Source: JBBQNY01 sp038255255 (GTDB lineage Bacteria; Pseudomonadota; Gammaproteobacteria; Xanthomonadales; Ahniellaceae). Taken from it: 50,378 bases of DNA. This document shows positions 17,742 to 26,655 of the stretch, piece by piece; the first letter of the stretch is position 1, and each line of letters starts with the position of its first letter. The notes under the pieces are model-generated. The model worked only from the letters and a program-made list of their open reading frames with translations. It ran no database searches and was not told where the DNA came from. A program made the position numbers and the translations under genes. The stretch lies in the NCBI GenBank assembly GCA_038255255.1, contig JBBSLL010000025.1, positions 1 to 50,378 of the forward strand, given 5' to 3'.

Positions 17742-18104
17742 TGGATTGCTCCTTTGATGCGGCCTTTGATCACGCTGAAGAATGACCTCTTGTTGCAGCG
17801 AATTTTACTTCAGCAATCAATAGCTTAGCAGAGCACCCCTGAAAATATGGTTAAGACGCCGACTCGGCATGCGCAACTCCTGCGCAACAGCCAGGAATTT
17901 TCCCTCCTCGACCAAAGCGCTGCGAACTCGGGTGCCGAACGAAGAGAGTGGTCGCAAAGCCGCTGCACATCGCGCGCCCGCGCTCGACACATCGCGTGAA
18001 GCAGCATAATCTCGGTTTCACCGTTCCATCACGCGTGCTTGATACGCGCGGCTGCGTGGTTCGTTCCTCGCTCCCTCATCCCTTGCCCGTCAAAAGGTTC
18101 CTCC
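17742..18104. promoter_or_regulatory. 363-bp intergenic region between divergent genes
   Basis: The region separates the minus-strand DUF2383 gene from the plus-strand subtilase and must hold promoters for both. It is locally AT-richer around 17790-17850. For the minus strand TAAAAT (read on that strand, about 17799-17804) could be a -10 box without a good -35. For the plus strand CATAAT at about 18004-18009 could be a -10 box. Neither has convincing spacing. No ORF, tRNA or strong hairpin was seen. Confidence 0.3.
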
Positions 18105-21100
18105 ATGATGCGCCGCATTGCCCGCTCGAAATCCGTCGTCCTTTCGGCACTCGCCATCGCGGTTGCGACCGCACTGGGACCCGTCGCCGCGGAGGGCTCG
18201 AAGTCGCTGTCCTTCGGCCAGCTGTCGTTCGATCCATTGACAATGACCGAACGCTCGAGCGGGCGCTATCGCCCCAACGACAAGGGCGAAGGCCTTCGAT
18301 TCGTGCAGTTCGAGACGGAAGTGCGCGGTGAGTATCTCGAGCAGCTGCGCAGCGCGGGAGCGGTGCCGCTGCAGTACTACCCGAATGACACCTATCTCGT
18401 ATGGTCATCGGCCGCATCGCTGCAGGCGCTCGAGAGCGCATCCCATGTTCGCTGGACGGGCAGCTTTGATCCCGCGTGGAAGATCGACCGTTCGCTGGGC
18501 AAGCGCGGTGACTTCATCCGCAATGTCGATGTGCATTTTTACAATGATGGCAACGTGCCCGCGCTGCTTGCGGCGCTTCATGCGGCGGGCGCCACCGTGT
18601 TGACCCACGGGCCCGCACAGGCGGACCAGAAATTGTTCGACGCGTGGATCGAAGTGCCGGCCTCCGCGCTCGCCGCGATTGCGGAGCTGCCCCAGGTGGT
18701 GTGGCTCGAATACGCGAGCCCCGATCCCAAGCTCGACGACGAGATGTCCTCCCAGGTGCTGGCCCGCAACTACGACGCGTCCAACGTACCGCAGACGGGC
18801 TACCTCAGCTGGCTCGGAACGATCGGACTCAACGGCAACGGCGTGATCTGGACCGTGATCGATACCGGTGTCGATCTCACGCACCCGGATCTCTCGTCGC
18901 GCATCGCCGGTGGATTCACCTATCCCGGGTGCCCGGCGGGAAATGGTCCGGGCGACGACAATCCGCAGGGCGGACACGGTACGCACGTCGCCGGCATCAT
19001 CGCGGGAACGGCTGCCGCCGGCACGACAGATGCGGCGGGCTTTTTCTACGGACAGGGCGTCGCGTCCTCGGCCCGGATCTACGCGCAGAATCCCATCTGT
19101 GTCGGCGGAACTCCCTGGCCACCGGCCGGAGGCTGGCAGGTGCTGTCAAAGAACGCGCTTGCCGGCGGCGCAGTCGGCGGCAACGGTAGCTGGACATCGG
19201 GCGAGGGCACCAACGCGGGATACACCGCAGGTGCGCGCGCGTGGGATCAGATCGTGCGCGACGGCAATTTCGACACGCTGACCAACGAGCCTTTCGTGAT
19301 GGTGTTCTCCGCCGGCAACTCGGGCCCGAACGCCAACACATTGACCGCGCCCAAGGAAGCGAAGAACCCGATCATCACCGCATCCAGCCGGAACCACCGC
19401 GCGGGGTCGATCGACACGATTTCCAGTTTTTCCAGCCGGGGACCGACGGTGGATGGCCGCTTCGGCATCACCATCACGACGCCGGGCGAACAGATCGCCT
19501 CCGCACGGCGGGTCGCGGGTGCATCGCAGTGCGGGACGGCCATTGCGGGAAGCAACAACAACTATGCATTTTGCAGTGGCACGAGCATGGCCGCGCCGCA
19601 CACGTCGGGCGTCGCGGTGCTGCTCACCGAGTGGTGGCGCAACAACAATGCACAGGCCACGCCGAGCCCCGCCATGATCAAGGCGTTGCTGGTCAACGGC
19701 GCGCGTGACACGACGACCGCGCCGACGATTCCCAACACCACCGAAGGTTGGGGGCGGGTCGATATTCCTGGCAGTCTCGGCAGCGATTTCGACAACTCGG
19801 AATACATCGACCAGACGCAAGTCCTCGACAGCGTCGGCGAGATCTGGACGGCAACCTATGGCGTGACCGAGCCCGGTCGACCCGTGCGCATCAGTCTCGC
19901 GTGGACCGACGCGGCCGCGGCATTGGCGGCCAATCCCACGCTGGTGAACAATCTCGACCTCGAAGTCGTGAGCGGCGGTCAGACCTACCTCGGCAACGTA
20001 TTCACCAATGGCGCGTCGAGCACGGGCGGCACGGCGGACAGCCGCAACAACGTCGAGAACGTCTTCATCGCGAATCCTGGCGGTGATGTCGTCGTACGCG
20101 TCGTGGCGCGCAATCTTCCCGGCGACGGCATTCCAAACCAGGGCTCGGCCACCGACCAGGACTTCGCGCTGGTCTGCCGCAACTGCGCGGAAGAGCCGGG
20201 CTATTCCCTGACGGCGACTCCGACCTCGCGCGCCGTCTGTGCACCCGCCGTCGCGACCTACTCCGTCGCGCTGGGCTCGATTCTGGGCTTCGCCGAACCC
20301 GTTGCGCTGTCCGCATCCGGGCAACCATCGGGCACCACCGCCGCGCTCGCGCCGAATCCCTCGCCGGTTCCCGGTGCCTCCGTGCTCACCATCGCCAACA
20401 CGGCCGCGGCGACGCCGGGCACGTACCCGATCTCGATCAACGGCCAATCGACGCCCGGCAACCTTGCGCGCAGTACGGGCGTGTCGCTCACCATCGCGAA
20501 CGCGACGCCCGCAGCGCCCGCGCCCACTGCACCGGTGAATGGAGCGACCAACCAGACGGCGACGCCGACCTTGAGCTGGTCGGCCACCGCACAGGCGGCG
20601 TCGTACCGCGTGGTCGTCGCCACCGAGGCGACATTCGCGGCCCCGGTCTTCGACCGGACGCTCGACGGCACCAGCACGCCGGTCGCGCCCGCACTCAGCA
20701 GCAACACGCTTTATCACTGGCGCGTGACCGCGATCAATGCCTGCGGCACGAGCACCACCTCCCAGGTATTCACGTTCCGCACCGCCGCGGCGCCGGGCGA
20801 CTGCGCAACGGGTTCGACCGCCACGACCGTGTACAGCGAAGATTTCTCGGGCGGCCTAGGTGCCTATACGACCACGGGCAGCACGGGCGCATCGACGTGG
20901 GCCATCTCGACCGCGCAACCGGGTTCTCCGTCAGGCGGCAACAAGATGCAGGCGCAGGACATCGCAACGACATCCGACCAGCGCCTCATCTCGCCGTCGA
21001 TCGCATTGCCGGCGAACCAGCTTCCCTTGACCTTGCAGTTCTGGAACGACCAGTCGCTCGAGAGCCGCGGCACCACTGGCTGCTGGGATGGCGGCTTGCT

Positions 21101-21410
21101 TGAGGTTTCCACGAATGCCGGGGCCACGTGGACCCAGGTCGGTAATACCGAAATGCTGACCCAGCCTTACACCGGGCCGCTCGGAGCGGGCCCGGCCAAC
21201 GGCTTGCAGGCGTGGTGCGGCGACCCCGCGCCGTGGCGGCGCTCCATCGTCGACATGTCCGCGTTCGCCGGGCAGACGGTGCAATTCCGTTGGCGCCTGA
21301 GCACGGACGGCTCGGTCGGCCGCGCGACCGGTTGGCACATCGACGACATCAAGGTGCAGTCGTGTGCGATCGCCGACCCTGCGGTGATCTTCGGCAACGG
21401 CTTCGAGTAA
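18105..21410 (+). CDS. Large secreted S8 (subtilisin-like) serine peptidase with GFE C-terminal tail
   Basis: A 1,101-residue exported protease. The signal peptide is followed by a ~220-residue region that may act as prodomain, then the S8 catalytic domain with Asp253 (VIDTGVDLTHPDL), His291 (GGHGTHVAGI) and Ser494 (SGTSMAAPHTSG). After it come a P-domain-like region, Ala/Thr/Pro-rich beta domains including one FnIII-like stretch (residues about 800-895), and a C-terminal galactose-binding/MAM-like domain with EDFSGGLGAYTTTG. The very end, VIFGNGFE, matches the end of the protein at 45487. ATG 18105 begins a normal signal peptide; the frame is open to TTG 18039. It is followed by a terminator hairpin. 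Confidence 0.9.
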   Translation: MMRRIARSKSVVLSALAIAVATALGPVAAEGSKSLSFGQLSFDPLTMTERSSGRYRPNDKGEGLRFVQFETEVRGEYLEQLRSAGAVPLQYYPNDTYLVWSSAASLQALESASHVRWTGSFDPAWKIDRSLGKRGDFIRNVDVHFYNDGNVPALLAALHAAGATVLTHGPAQADQKLFDAWIEVPASALAAIAELPQVVWLEYASPDPKLDDEMSSQVLARNYDASNVPQTGYLSWLGTIGLNGNGVIWTVIDTGVDLTHPDLSSRIAGGFTYPGCPAGNGPGDDNPQGGHGTHVAGIIAGTAAAGTTDAAGFFYGQGVASSARIYAQNPICVGGTPWPPAGGWQVLSKNALAGGAVGGNGSWTSGEGTNAGYTAGARAWDQIVRDGNFDTLTNEPFVMVFSAGNSGPNANTLTAPKEAKNPIITASSRNHRAGSIDTISSFSSRGPTVDGRFGITITTPGEQIASARRVAGASQCGTAIAGSNNNYAFCSGTSMAAPHTSGVAVLLTEWWRNNNAQATPSPAMIKALLVNGARDTTTAPTIPNTTEGWGRVDIPGSLGSDFDNSEYIDQTQVLDSVGEIWTATYGVTEPGRPVRISLAWTDAAAALAANPTLVNNLDLEVVSGGQTYLGNVFTNGASSTGGTADSRNNVENVFIANPGGDVVVRVVARNLPGDGIPNQGSATDQDFALVCRNCAEEPGYSLTATPTSRAVCAPAVATYSVALGSILGFAEPVALSASGQPSGTTAALAPNPSPVPGASVLTIANTAAATPGTYPISINGQSTPGNLARSTGVSLTIANATPAAPAPTAPVNGATNQTATPTLSWSATAQAASYRVVVATEATFAAPVFDRTLDGTSTPVAPALSSNTLYHWRVTAINACGTSTTSQVFTFRTAAAPGDCATGSTATTVYSEDFSGGLGAYTTTGSTGASTWAISTAQPGSPSGGNKMQAQDIATTSDQRLISPSIALPANQLPLTLQFWNDQSLESRGTTGCWDGGLLEVSTNAGATWTQVGNTEMLTQPYTGPLGAGPANGLQAWCGDPAPWRRSIVDMSAFAGQTVQFRWRLSTDGSVGRATGWHIDDIKVQSCAIADPAVIFGNGFE

Positions 21411-21444
21411 GCACACCCGAATCACCCGCGCGCCTCGAGTGCGA

Positions 21445-21471
21445 GCGCCTGCGCCCGATCGGCGCAGGCGC
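21445..21471 (+). terminator. Terminator hairpin after the subtilase gene
   Basis: GCGCCTGCGCC at 21445-21455 pairs perfectly with GGCGCAGGCGC at 21461-21471 over a 5-base loop, 34 bases past the stop. No T-tract, as is common in GC-rich genomes. Confidence 0.6.
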
Positions 21472-21529
21472 AGGCGCTAGGGCGTTGCGAAGCGTTCGCC
21501 GAAGAAGTTGCCTTTGTTCCAGGCGGGCG

Positions 21530-21895
21530 CCTGGGTCTGCGTCCTATCGCGAAACATGTGAGTGGCTAACTCACGATTCCTTCGTCGTCTGTCGAGCAGA
21601 AGATACGAATCCCAAGGAGAGGGACATCTCGCTGAGCATCATGGGGTACTCCCCCGAAGAGCACGCATACACGTATGCCAATTTCAACGGCTCCGGTGGC
21701 TCCCGCACCCTTCGGGCCTGGGTTCACGGCGAGAAGTGGGTGTTCACCGGCGGCCGCGAACGCGTGGGCAAGTTCGCACGCTGGCAAGTGACCATAACTC
21801 CTAACGCCAAAGGTTTTTACTTCCGCCAGGAAGTTTCGGAGAATGGTGCCGCGTGGAAGACCGACTACGAGACACAGCACCTAAGGCTCAAGTGA
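21530..21895 (+). pseudogene. 5'-truncated DUF1579-like gene
   Basis: The frame ending at 21895 encodes SASYRETCEW, FVVCRAE, IMGYSPEEHAYTYANFNGSGGS and a C-terminal KFARWQVTITPNAKGFYFRQEVSENGAAWKT-like tail, the order seen in the second two-thirds of DUF1579 proteins. The expected N-terminal part (signal peptide, GTW motif) is missing, and no start with a ribosome site is present; the frame simply runs upstream into non-homologous sequence. It is probably a decayed fragment. A very short protein from the in-frame ATG near 21641 cannot be excluded. Confidence 0.5.
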
Positions 21896-22022
21896 GCGCC
21901 CGTTTTCCGCATGCTTAGCCGAGCGATTCAGTCAAGCCAAACCCGCTTTTCGAGTCAGCCTGATTCAGGCGTTAGACCTTTCAAGCGATGTGCACCACCA
22001 CTACTCAACAAAGGATCGCACA

Positions 22023-22508
22023 ATGACAATGACACGTTCGTATCGCGCGCTGATGCTGGCGCTGCTCTGTTCCTTGATCTCCTTCGCTACCGCAGCGGCA
22101 GCGGCAGCGCCCGTACCCAATGGCGCGCAGGTCGTGGATGAGGCTTGGCGAAAGGCGATCACCACGAACGATCTCGATGGCATCATGGCGGTGTACTCCG
22201 AGAACGCCGTGATGTGGCTTCCCGATGCCCCTGAGGCAAAGGGCCGCGAGGCGATCCGCAAATCTTACGTAGACCTGCTGGCGGCAAACACGGTGACTGC
22301 CGCGACGTTCGCCAATACTCACTACGAGACCTCTGGGGACCATTCGGTGGGTTGGGGCGACTTCACCCTTACCCTGGCTCCAAAGAGCGGAGGCAATCCG
22401 GTTACGCTGTCAGGACGTTTCTCGGTGATCGCCAGAAAAGAGGCGGGCACCTGGGTGTACGTCGTTGACCACGCCTCGGCCCATCCCGCTCCTCCGAAAC
22501 CTCGCTAA
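22023..22508 (+). CDS. Secreted NTF2-like protein (SgcJ/DUF4440 type)
   Basis: A 161-residue protein with a signal peptide (MLALLCSLISFATAAAAAAP) and one NTF2-like domain: VDEAWRKAITTNDLDGIMAVYSENAVMWLP, then EAIRKSYVDLL, and a C-terminal strand WVYVVDHASAHP. ATG 22023 is preferred because AAAGGA lies about 8 bases upstream; the frame extends to ATG 21990. The family includes isomerases, dehydratases and binding proteins, so no specific reaction is assigned. It converges on glmS with a 9-base gap. Confidence 0.75.
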   Translation: MTMTRSYRALMLALLCSLISFATAAAAAAPVPNGAQVVDEAWRKAITTNDLDGIMAVYSENAVMWLPDAPEAKGREAIRKSYVDLLAANTVTAATFANTHYETSGDHSVGWGDFTLTLAPKSGGNPVTLSGRFSVIARKEAGTWVYVVDHASAHPAPPKPR

Positions 22509-22517
22509 TGCAATGGG

Positions 22518-24347
22518 TTATTCGACAGTGACGGACTTGGCGAGGTTGCGCGGCTGGTCGACGTCGGTGCCGCGCGCGACGGCGACGTGGTACGCGAGGA
22601 GTTGCAACGGCACGCAATAGACGATCGGCGCGATCAGCTCGCCGCAGGGCGGCAGTTCGATCAGCACGTCGTCGCCGCGCGCGGTGCCGTGCGCGACGTT
22701 GGCGTCGGCGAACACGTATAACCGGCCGCCACGCGCGCGTACTTCCTCGATGTTGGAGCGCAGCTTCTCGAGCAGGTGGTCGTTGGGTGCCACCGCGATC
22801 ACGGGCATCTGGTCGTCGACCAGCGCCAGTGGACCATGCTTGAGTTCGCCCGCCGCGTACGCTTCGGCGTGGATGTAGGAAATTTCCTTGAGCTTGAGCG
22901 CGCCTTCCATCGCGATGGGGTACTGCGTGCCGCGTCCCAGGAACAGCGCGTGGTGCTTGGGCACGATGTGCGCGGCCATGGCCTCGATCTGCGGATCGAG
23001 CAGGAGCACGTCGGCGATGAGTCCCGGCACTTGTTCGAGCTGGTGCACGGCGTCGGCGTAACGCTCCGCGGACACGCCATGCGTGCGCGCAAGCTCGATG
23101 GCAAGCAGTGCGAGCGCCGCGAGCTGCGTGGTGAAAGCCTTGGTCGAGGCCACGCCAATCTCGGGGCCGGCGCGCGTCATGAGCACCAACCCAGCCTCGC
23201 GCACCACCGACGACTCGGGCACGTTGCACACCGCGAGATGTGCGAGGTAAGGGCGTGACTTGGCGAGCTTGAGCGCGGCGAGCGTGTCGGTGGTCTCGCC
23301 CGATTGCGTGATCGTGACGTACAGCGTGCCCGGCCGCACGACAGGATCGCGATATCGGTACTCGCTGGCGATTTCGGCGGTGCAGGGGATGCCGGCGAGC
23401 GCCTCGATCCAGTAGCGCGCGACCAGGCCGGCATGGAAGCTGGTGCCGCAGGCGACGATATGCACCGAGTCGGTGCCCTTGAGCAGCGCTTCGCCGTCGA
23501 CGCCGAAGATGCCCGACAGCACGCGCCCGCCCGCGATGCGGCCTTCGAGCGTGTCGGCGACGGCCTGCACCTGCTCGTGGATTTCCTTGAGCATGTAGTG
23601 CCGGTACTCGCCGCGCTCCACCGCGTCCGCAGCGAGTTGCACCTGCTTGACCGTGCGCTCGGCGATCTTGCCGTCGCGGTCGTACACGATGACGAAGTCC
23701 CGTGTCAGGTCGACGGTGTCGCCCTCGTCGAGATACATGAAGTCGCGGGTCAGCGGCAGCAACGCGTAGATGTCCGAGGCCAGGTACTGCTCGCCGACGC
23801 CGAGCCCGACCACGAGCGGCGAACCGCAGCGCGCGCCGATCACGCGCCCCGGTTCACGCGCCGAGACCACTGCCAGCGCATACGCCCCGTCGAGCCGCGC
23901 GACCACGGTCTGCACGGCGCGCAGCAACTCGTCGCCCTCGCGCTGCCGTTGTTCGATGAGGTGCGCGATGACTTCGGTGTCGGTCTCGGACGTGAACTCG
24001 TAGCCTGCGGCCTGGAGCTCGCGGCGCAGGTCCGCATGGTTCTCGATGATGCCGTTGTGCACGACCGACACCTGACCCGACACGTGCGGATGCGCGTTGA
24101 TCTGGTTCGGCGCGCCGTGCGTGGCCCATCGCGTATGCGCAATGCCCGAGGTGCCGACCAGCGGGGTCGCCTCCTGCAGCAGCTCGAGGTCGCGCACCTT
24201 ACCCTTGGCCCGCAGGCGCTCGATGCCTTTCGACGTGAGCACCGAGATTCCGGCGGAATCGTAGCCGCGGTATTCGAGTGCCTTGAGCCCGGCGATGAGG
24301 TCGCGCGTGATGTCGCGATCGGCGCTGATACCGACGATTCCGCACAT
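22518..24347 (-). CDS. glmS: Glutamine--fructose-6-phosphate aminotransferase (isomerizing)
   Basis: A 609-residue cytoplasmic enzyme making glucosamine-6-phosphate, the first step to UDP-GlcNAc for peptidoglycan and LPS. After Met removal, the N-terminal Cys of MCGIVG is the glutaminase nucleophile. The glutaminase domain (about 2-220) contains the HTRWATHG and NGIIENH motifs; two SIS sugar-isomerase domains follow (about 285-425 and 455-600), and the end LAKSVTVE is the family C-terminus. ATG 24347 is fixed by the need for Cys2. No glmS ribozyme precedes it. GlmU, the later enzyme of the same pathway, is at 32170-33537. Confidence 0.97.
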   Translation of the reverse strand: MCGIVGISADRDITRDLIAGLKALEYRGYDSAGISVLTSKGIERLRAKGKVRDLELLQEATPLVGTSGIAHTRWATHGAPNQINAHPHVSGQVSVVHNGIIENHADLRRELQAAGYEFTSETDTEVIAHLIEQRQREGDELLRAVQTVVARLDGAYALAVVSAREPGRVIGARCGSPLVVGLGVGEQYLASDIYALLPLTRDFMYLDEGDTVDLTRDFVIVYDRDGKIAERTVKQVQLAADAVERGEYRHYMLKEIHEQVQAVADTLEGRIAGGRVLSGIFGVDGEALLKGTDSVHIVACGTSFHAGLVARYWIEALAGIPCTAEIASEYRYRDPVVRPGTLYVTITQSGETTDTLAALKLAKSRPYLAHLAVCNVPESSVVREAGLVLMTRAGPEIGVASTKAFTTQLAALALLAIELARTHGVSAERYADAVHQLEQVPGLIADVLLLDPQIEAMAAHIVPKHHALFLGRGTQYPIAMEGALKLKEISYIHAEAYAAGELKHGPLALVDDQMPVIAVAPNDHLLEKLRSNIEEVRARGGRLYVFADANVAHGTARGDDVLIELPPCGELIAPIVYCVPLQLLAYHVAVARGTDVDQPRNLAKSVTVE

Positions 24348-24449
24348 TTTGGCGTACCGCGTGAGGCTGAGGGCGCGGAGTCTATCAACCCGATGCTGTA
24401 CGCCTCGGGGAAGCCATCGGGCAGCACGCGGGCAACAACACTGCTTTCT

Positions 24450-24473
24450 CTTCTCCCCGCAAGCGGGGAGAAG
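24450..24473. repeat. Dispersed CTTCTCCCCGC hairpin repeat, copy A (short form)
   Basis: CTTCTCCCCGC pairs perfectly with GCGGGGAGAAG around AA. It belongs to the same family as 29243-29292, 44971-45026 and 50235-50285 but lacks their GGTGAGGGGC-like tail. It sits between divergent glmS and the efflux operon, just upstream of the putative activator sites. Confidence 0.6.
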
Positions 24474-24482
24474 GTAAACACC

Positions 24483-24517
24483 TGTCCGGGGCCGGTGTCC
24501 GCCCGGACGGCCGGACA
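24483..24517 (+). promoter_or_regulatory. Putative upstream activator sites for the sigma-54 response regulator
   Basis: Four half-sites are clustered: TGTCCG at 24483-24488 and 24496-24501, CGGAC at 24504-24508, and CGGACA at 24512-24517. TGTCCG (24496) and CGGACA (24512) form a dyad, and GTCCG-CC-CGGAC at 24497-24508 is a perfect palindrome within it. The centre is about 90 bases before the predicted transcription start, a usual distance for enhancer-binding proteins. Assignment to the regulator at 29368 is inference. Confidence 0.5.
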
Positions 24518-24561
24518 CGCCGAACGGGACGATAAGTTTTCTAAATTCAATAGGTTGCGGG

Positions 24562-24577
24562 TGGCACGGATGGTGCT
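24562..24577 (+). promoter_or_regulatory. Sigma-54 (-24/-12) promoter of the efflux operon
   Basis: TGGCACG (24562-24568), four bases, then GTGCT (24573-24577) matches the consensus TGGCACG-N4-TTGCW with a single mismatch. The invariant GG (24563-24564) and GC (24575-24576) are exactly ten bases apart. Transcription would start near 24588, about 29 bases before the ATG of the adaptor gene. The operon itself encodes a sigma-54 activator, which supports function. Confidence 0.65.
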
Positions 24578-24616
24578 CAGTGTTGAGGGATACGGCGCTA
24601 CGCGAACGACCTCCGA

Positions 24617-25894
24617 ATGATCCGCGATACCTCCGCCACCGACCGCATGATCGCGCCCCCCGCCGGCGCCGCCAACAAGCGCCGTCTCTGGATCGCCGGT
24701 GGCGTCACGCTCGCGGTGGTCACGATCGCATTGAGCTGGCCGGTGCTGTCGCGCTGGCTCGGTGCGGACCAGTCGATCAGTGGAGATCGCCTGCGCATCG
24801 CCGAGGTCAGACGCGGCACGCTGGTGCGCGACGTCGCGGTGCAGGGGCGCGTGGTGGCCGCGGTCAGCCCAACCTTGTACGCGCCGGTCGCTGGCACCGT
24901 GACCCTCGTGGCGCGCGCAGGCGATACCGTCAGGAAGGACCAAGTGCTGGCGCGCATCGACTCGCCGGAGCTCGCCAACGAACTCGAGCGCGAGCGATCC
25001 ACACTGGCGCAGTCGGCAAGCGAGCTTGGCAGCGCACGCATCGCCGGCGACCAGCTGCGCCTCGTTGCCAAGCGCGAGGCCGACGAAGCGGCTATCGCGC
25101 TGACCGCCGCGCAGCGCGAACTGCAGCGCACGTCGCGCGCCTGGGAAAAGAAGGTGGTCGCCGAAGTCGAGTACCTGCGTGCGCAGGATGCGCTACGCAC
25201 TGCCGAGATCCGCAACAGCAATGCCGCCGCCAACGCCAAATTGTCGAGCCAGAGCGCGGGATTCGATCGCACCACGCGACAACAGCAGCTGGAACGCCAG
25301 CGCCTGCTCGTGGAGAACCTCGAGCGACGCGTTGCCGAGCTTGAAATGCGCGCGCCAGTCGATGGTGTGATCGGCACCATCGCGGTCACCGACCGCACCG
25401 TGGTCGCGATCAACCAGCCCATCATCACCGTCGTCGACCTGCGCCAGCTTGAAGTCGAACTGCCGGTGCCGGAAAGCTACGCCGACGATCTCGGCATCGG
25501 CATGGGCGCAGAAGTGCGTTACGCCAATCGCGTGTATCCCGCAACCTTGCGCGCGGTGTCTCCCGAAGTCGTCAACGGGCAGGTGCTGGCACGCGTGCGC
25601 ATCGATGGCGAGCTGCCGGAAGGGCTGCGGCAGAACCAGCGCGTGTCGACGCGCGTCCTCATCGAGGAAAAGCCCGACGTGCTGATGGTGAGCCGCGGAC
25701 CGTTCCTGGACACCGGCGGAGGGCGCACCGCCTACGTCGTGGTCGGCGACGAAGCCGTCAAGCGCAGCATCGAGATCGGCAGCAACAGCCTGTCGGACAT
25801 CGAGATCCTGTCGGGGCTCAAGGCCGGCGAGCGCATCGTCATCTCCGATATCGAAACCTTCAACGGCGCCGAGCGCGTCGTCATCAACAACTGA
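24617..25894 (+). CDS. HlyD/MacA-type periplasmic adaptor of an ABC efflux system
   Basis: A 425-residue membrane-fusion protein: cytoplasmic N-terminus, one membrane helix (WIAGGVTLAVVTIALSW, about 23-41), barrel-sandwich half (YAPVAGTVTLVARAGDTVRKDQVLA), a long coiled coil of about 110 residues (about 115-235), the second lipoyl half (EMRAPVDGVIGTI) and a beta-barrel domain. It lies directly downstream of the sigma-54 promoter and 15 bases before the ATPase gene. It would connect the ABC pump to a TolC-like channel that is not encoded here. The ATG has no strong ribosome site; ATG 24647 is an alternative. Confidence 0.85.
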   Translation: MIRDTSATDRMIAPPAGAANKRRLWIAGGVTLAVVTIALSWPVLSRWLGADQSISGDRLRIAEVRRGTLVRDVAVQGRVVAAVSPTLYAPVAGTVTLVARAGDTVRKDQVLARIDSPELANELERERSTLAQSASELGSARIAGDQLRLVAKREADEAAIALTAAQRELQRTSRAWEKKVVAEVEYLRAQDALRTAEIRNSNAAANAKLSSQSAGFDRTTRQQQLERQRLLVENLERRVAELEMRAPVDGVIGTIAVTDRTVVAINQPIITVVDLRQLEVELPVPESYADDLGIGMGAEVRYANRVYPATLRAVSPEVVNGQVLARVRIDGELPEGLRQNQRVSTRVLIEEKPDVLMVSRGPFLDTGGGRTAYVVVGDEAVKRSIEIGSNSLSDIEILSGLKAGERIVISDIETFNGAERVVINN

Positions 25895-25909
25895 ACTGGA
25901 GCCGCCGCA

Positions 25910-26644
<735 letters not shown>

Positions 26645-26655
26645 GGAGGGCTGCC

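Noticed and set aside
19146..20717. 523-codon open frame on the minus strand within the subtilase gene
   Set aside because: It is antisense to a gene with intact catalytic motifs, is Arg/Gly/Ala-rich without domains, and is the usual mirror frame of high-GC coding DNA.
24348..24616. glmS ribozyme or riboswitch upstream of glmS
   Set aside because: The glmS ribozyme is known from Gram-positive bacteria, and no matching core or pseudoknot was seen here; the gap instead contains the repeat and the sigma-54 promoter.
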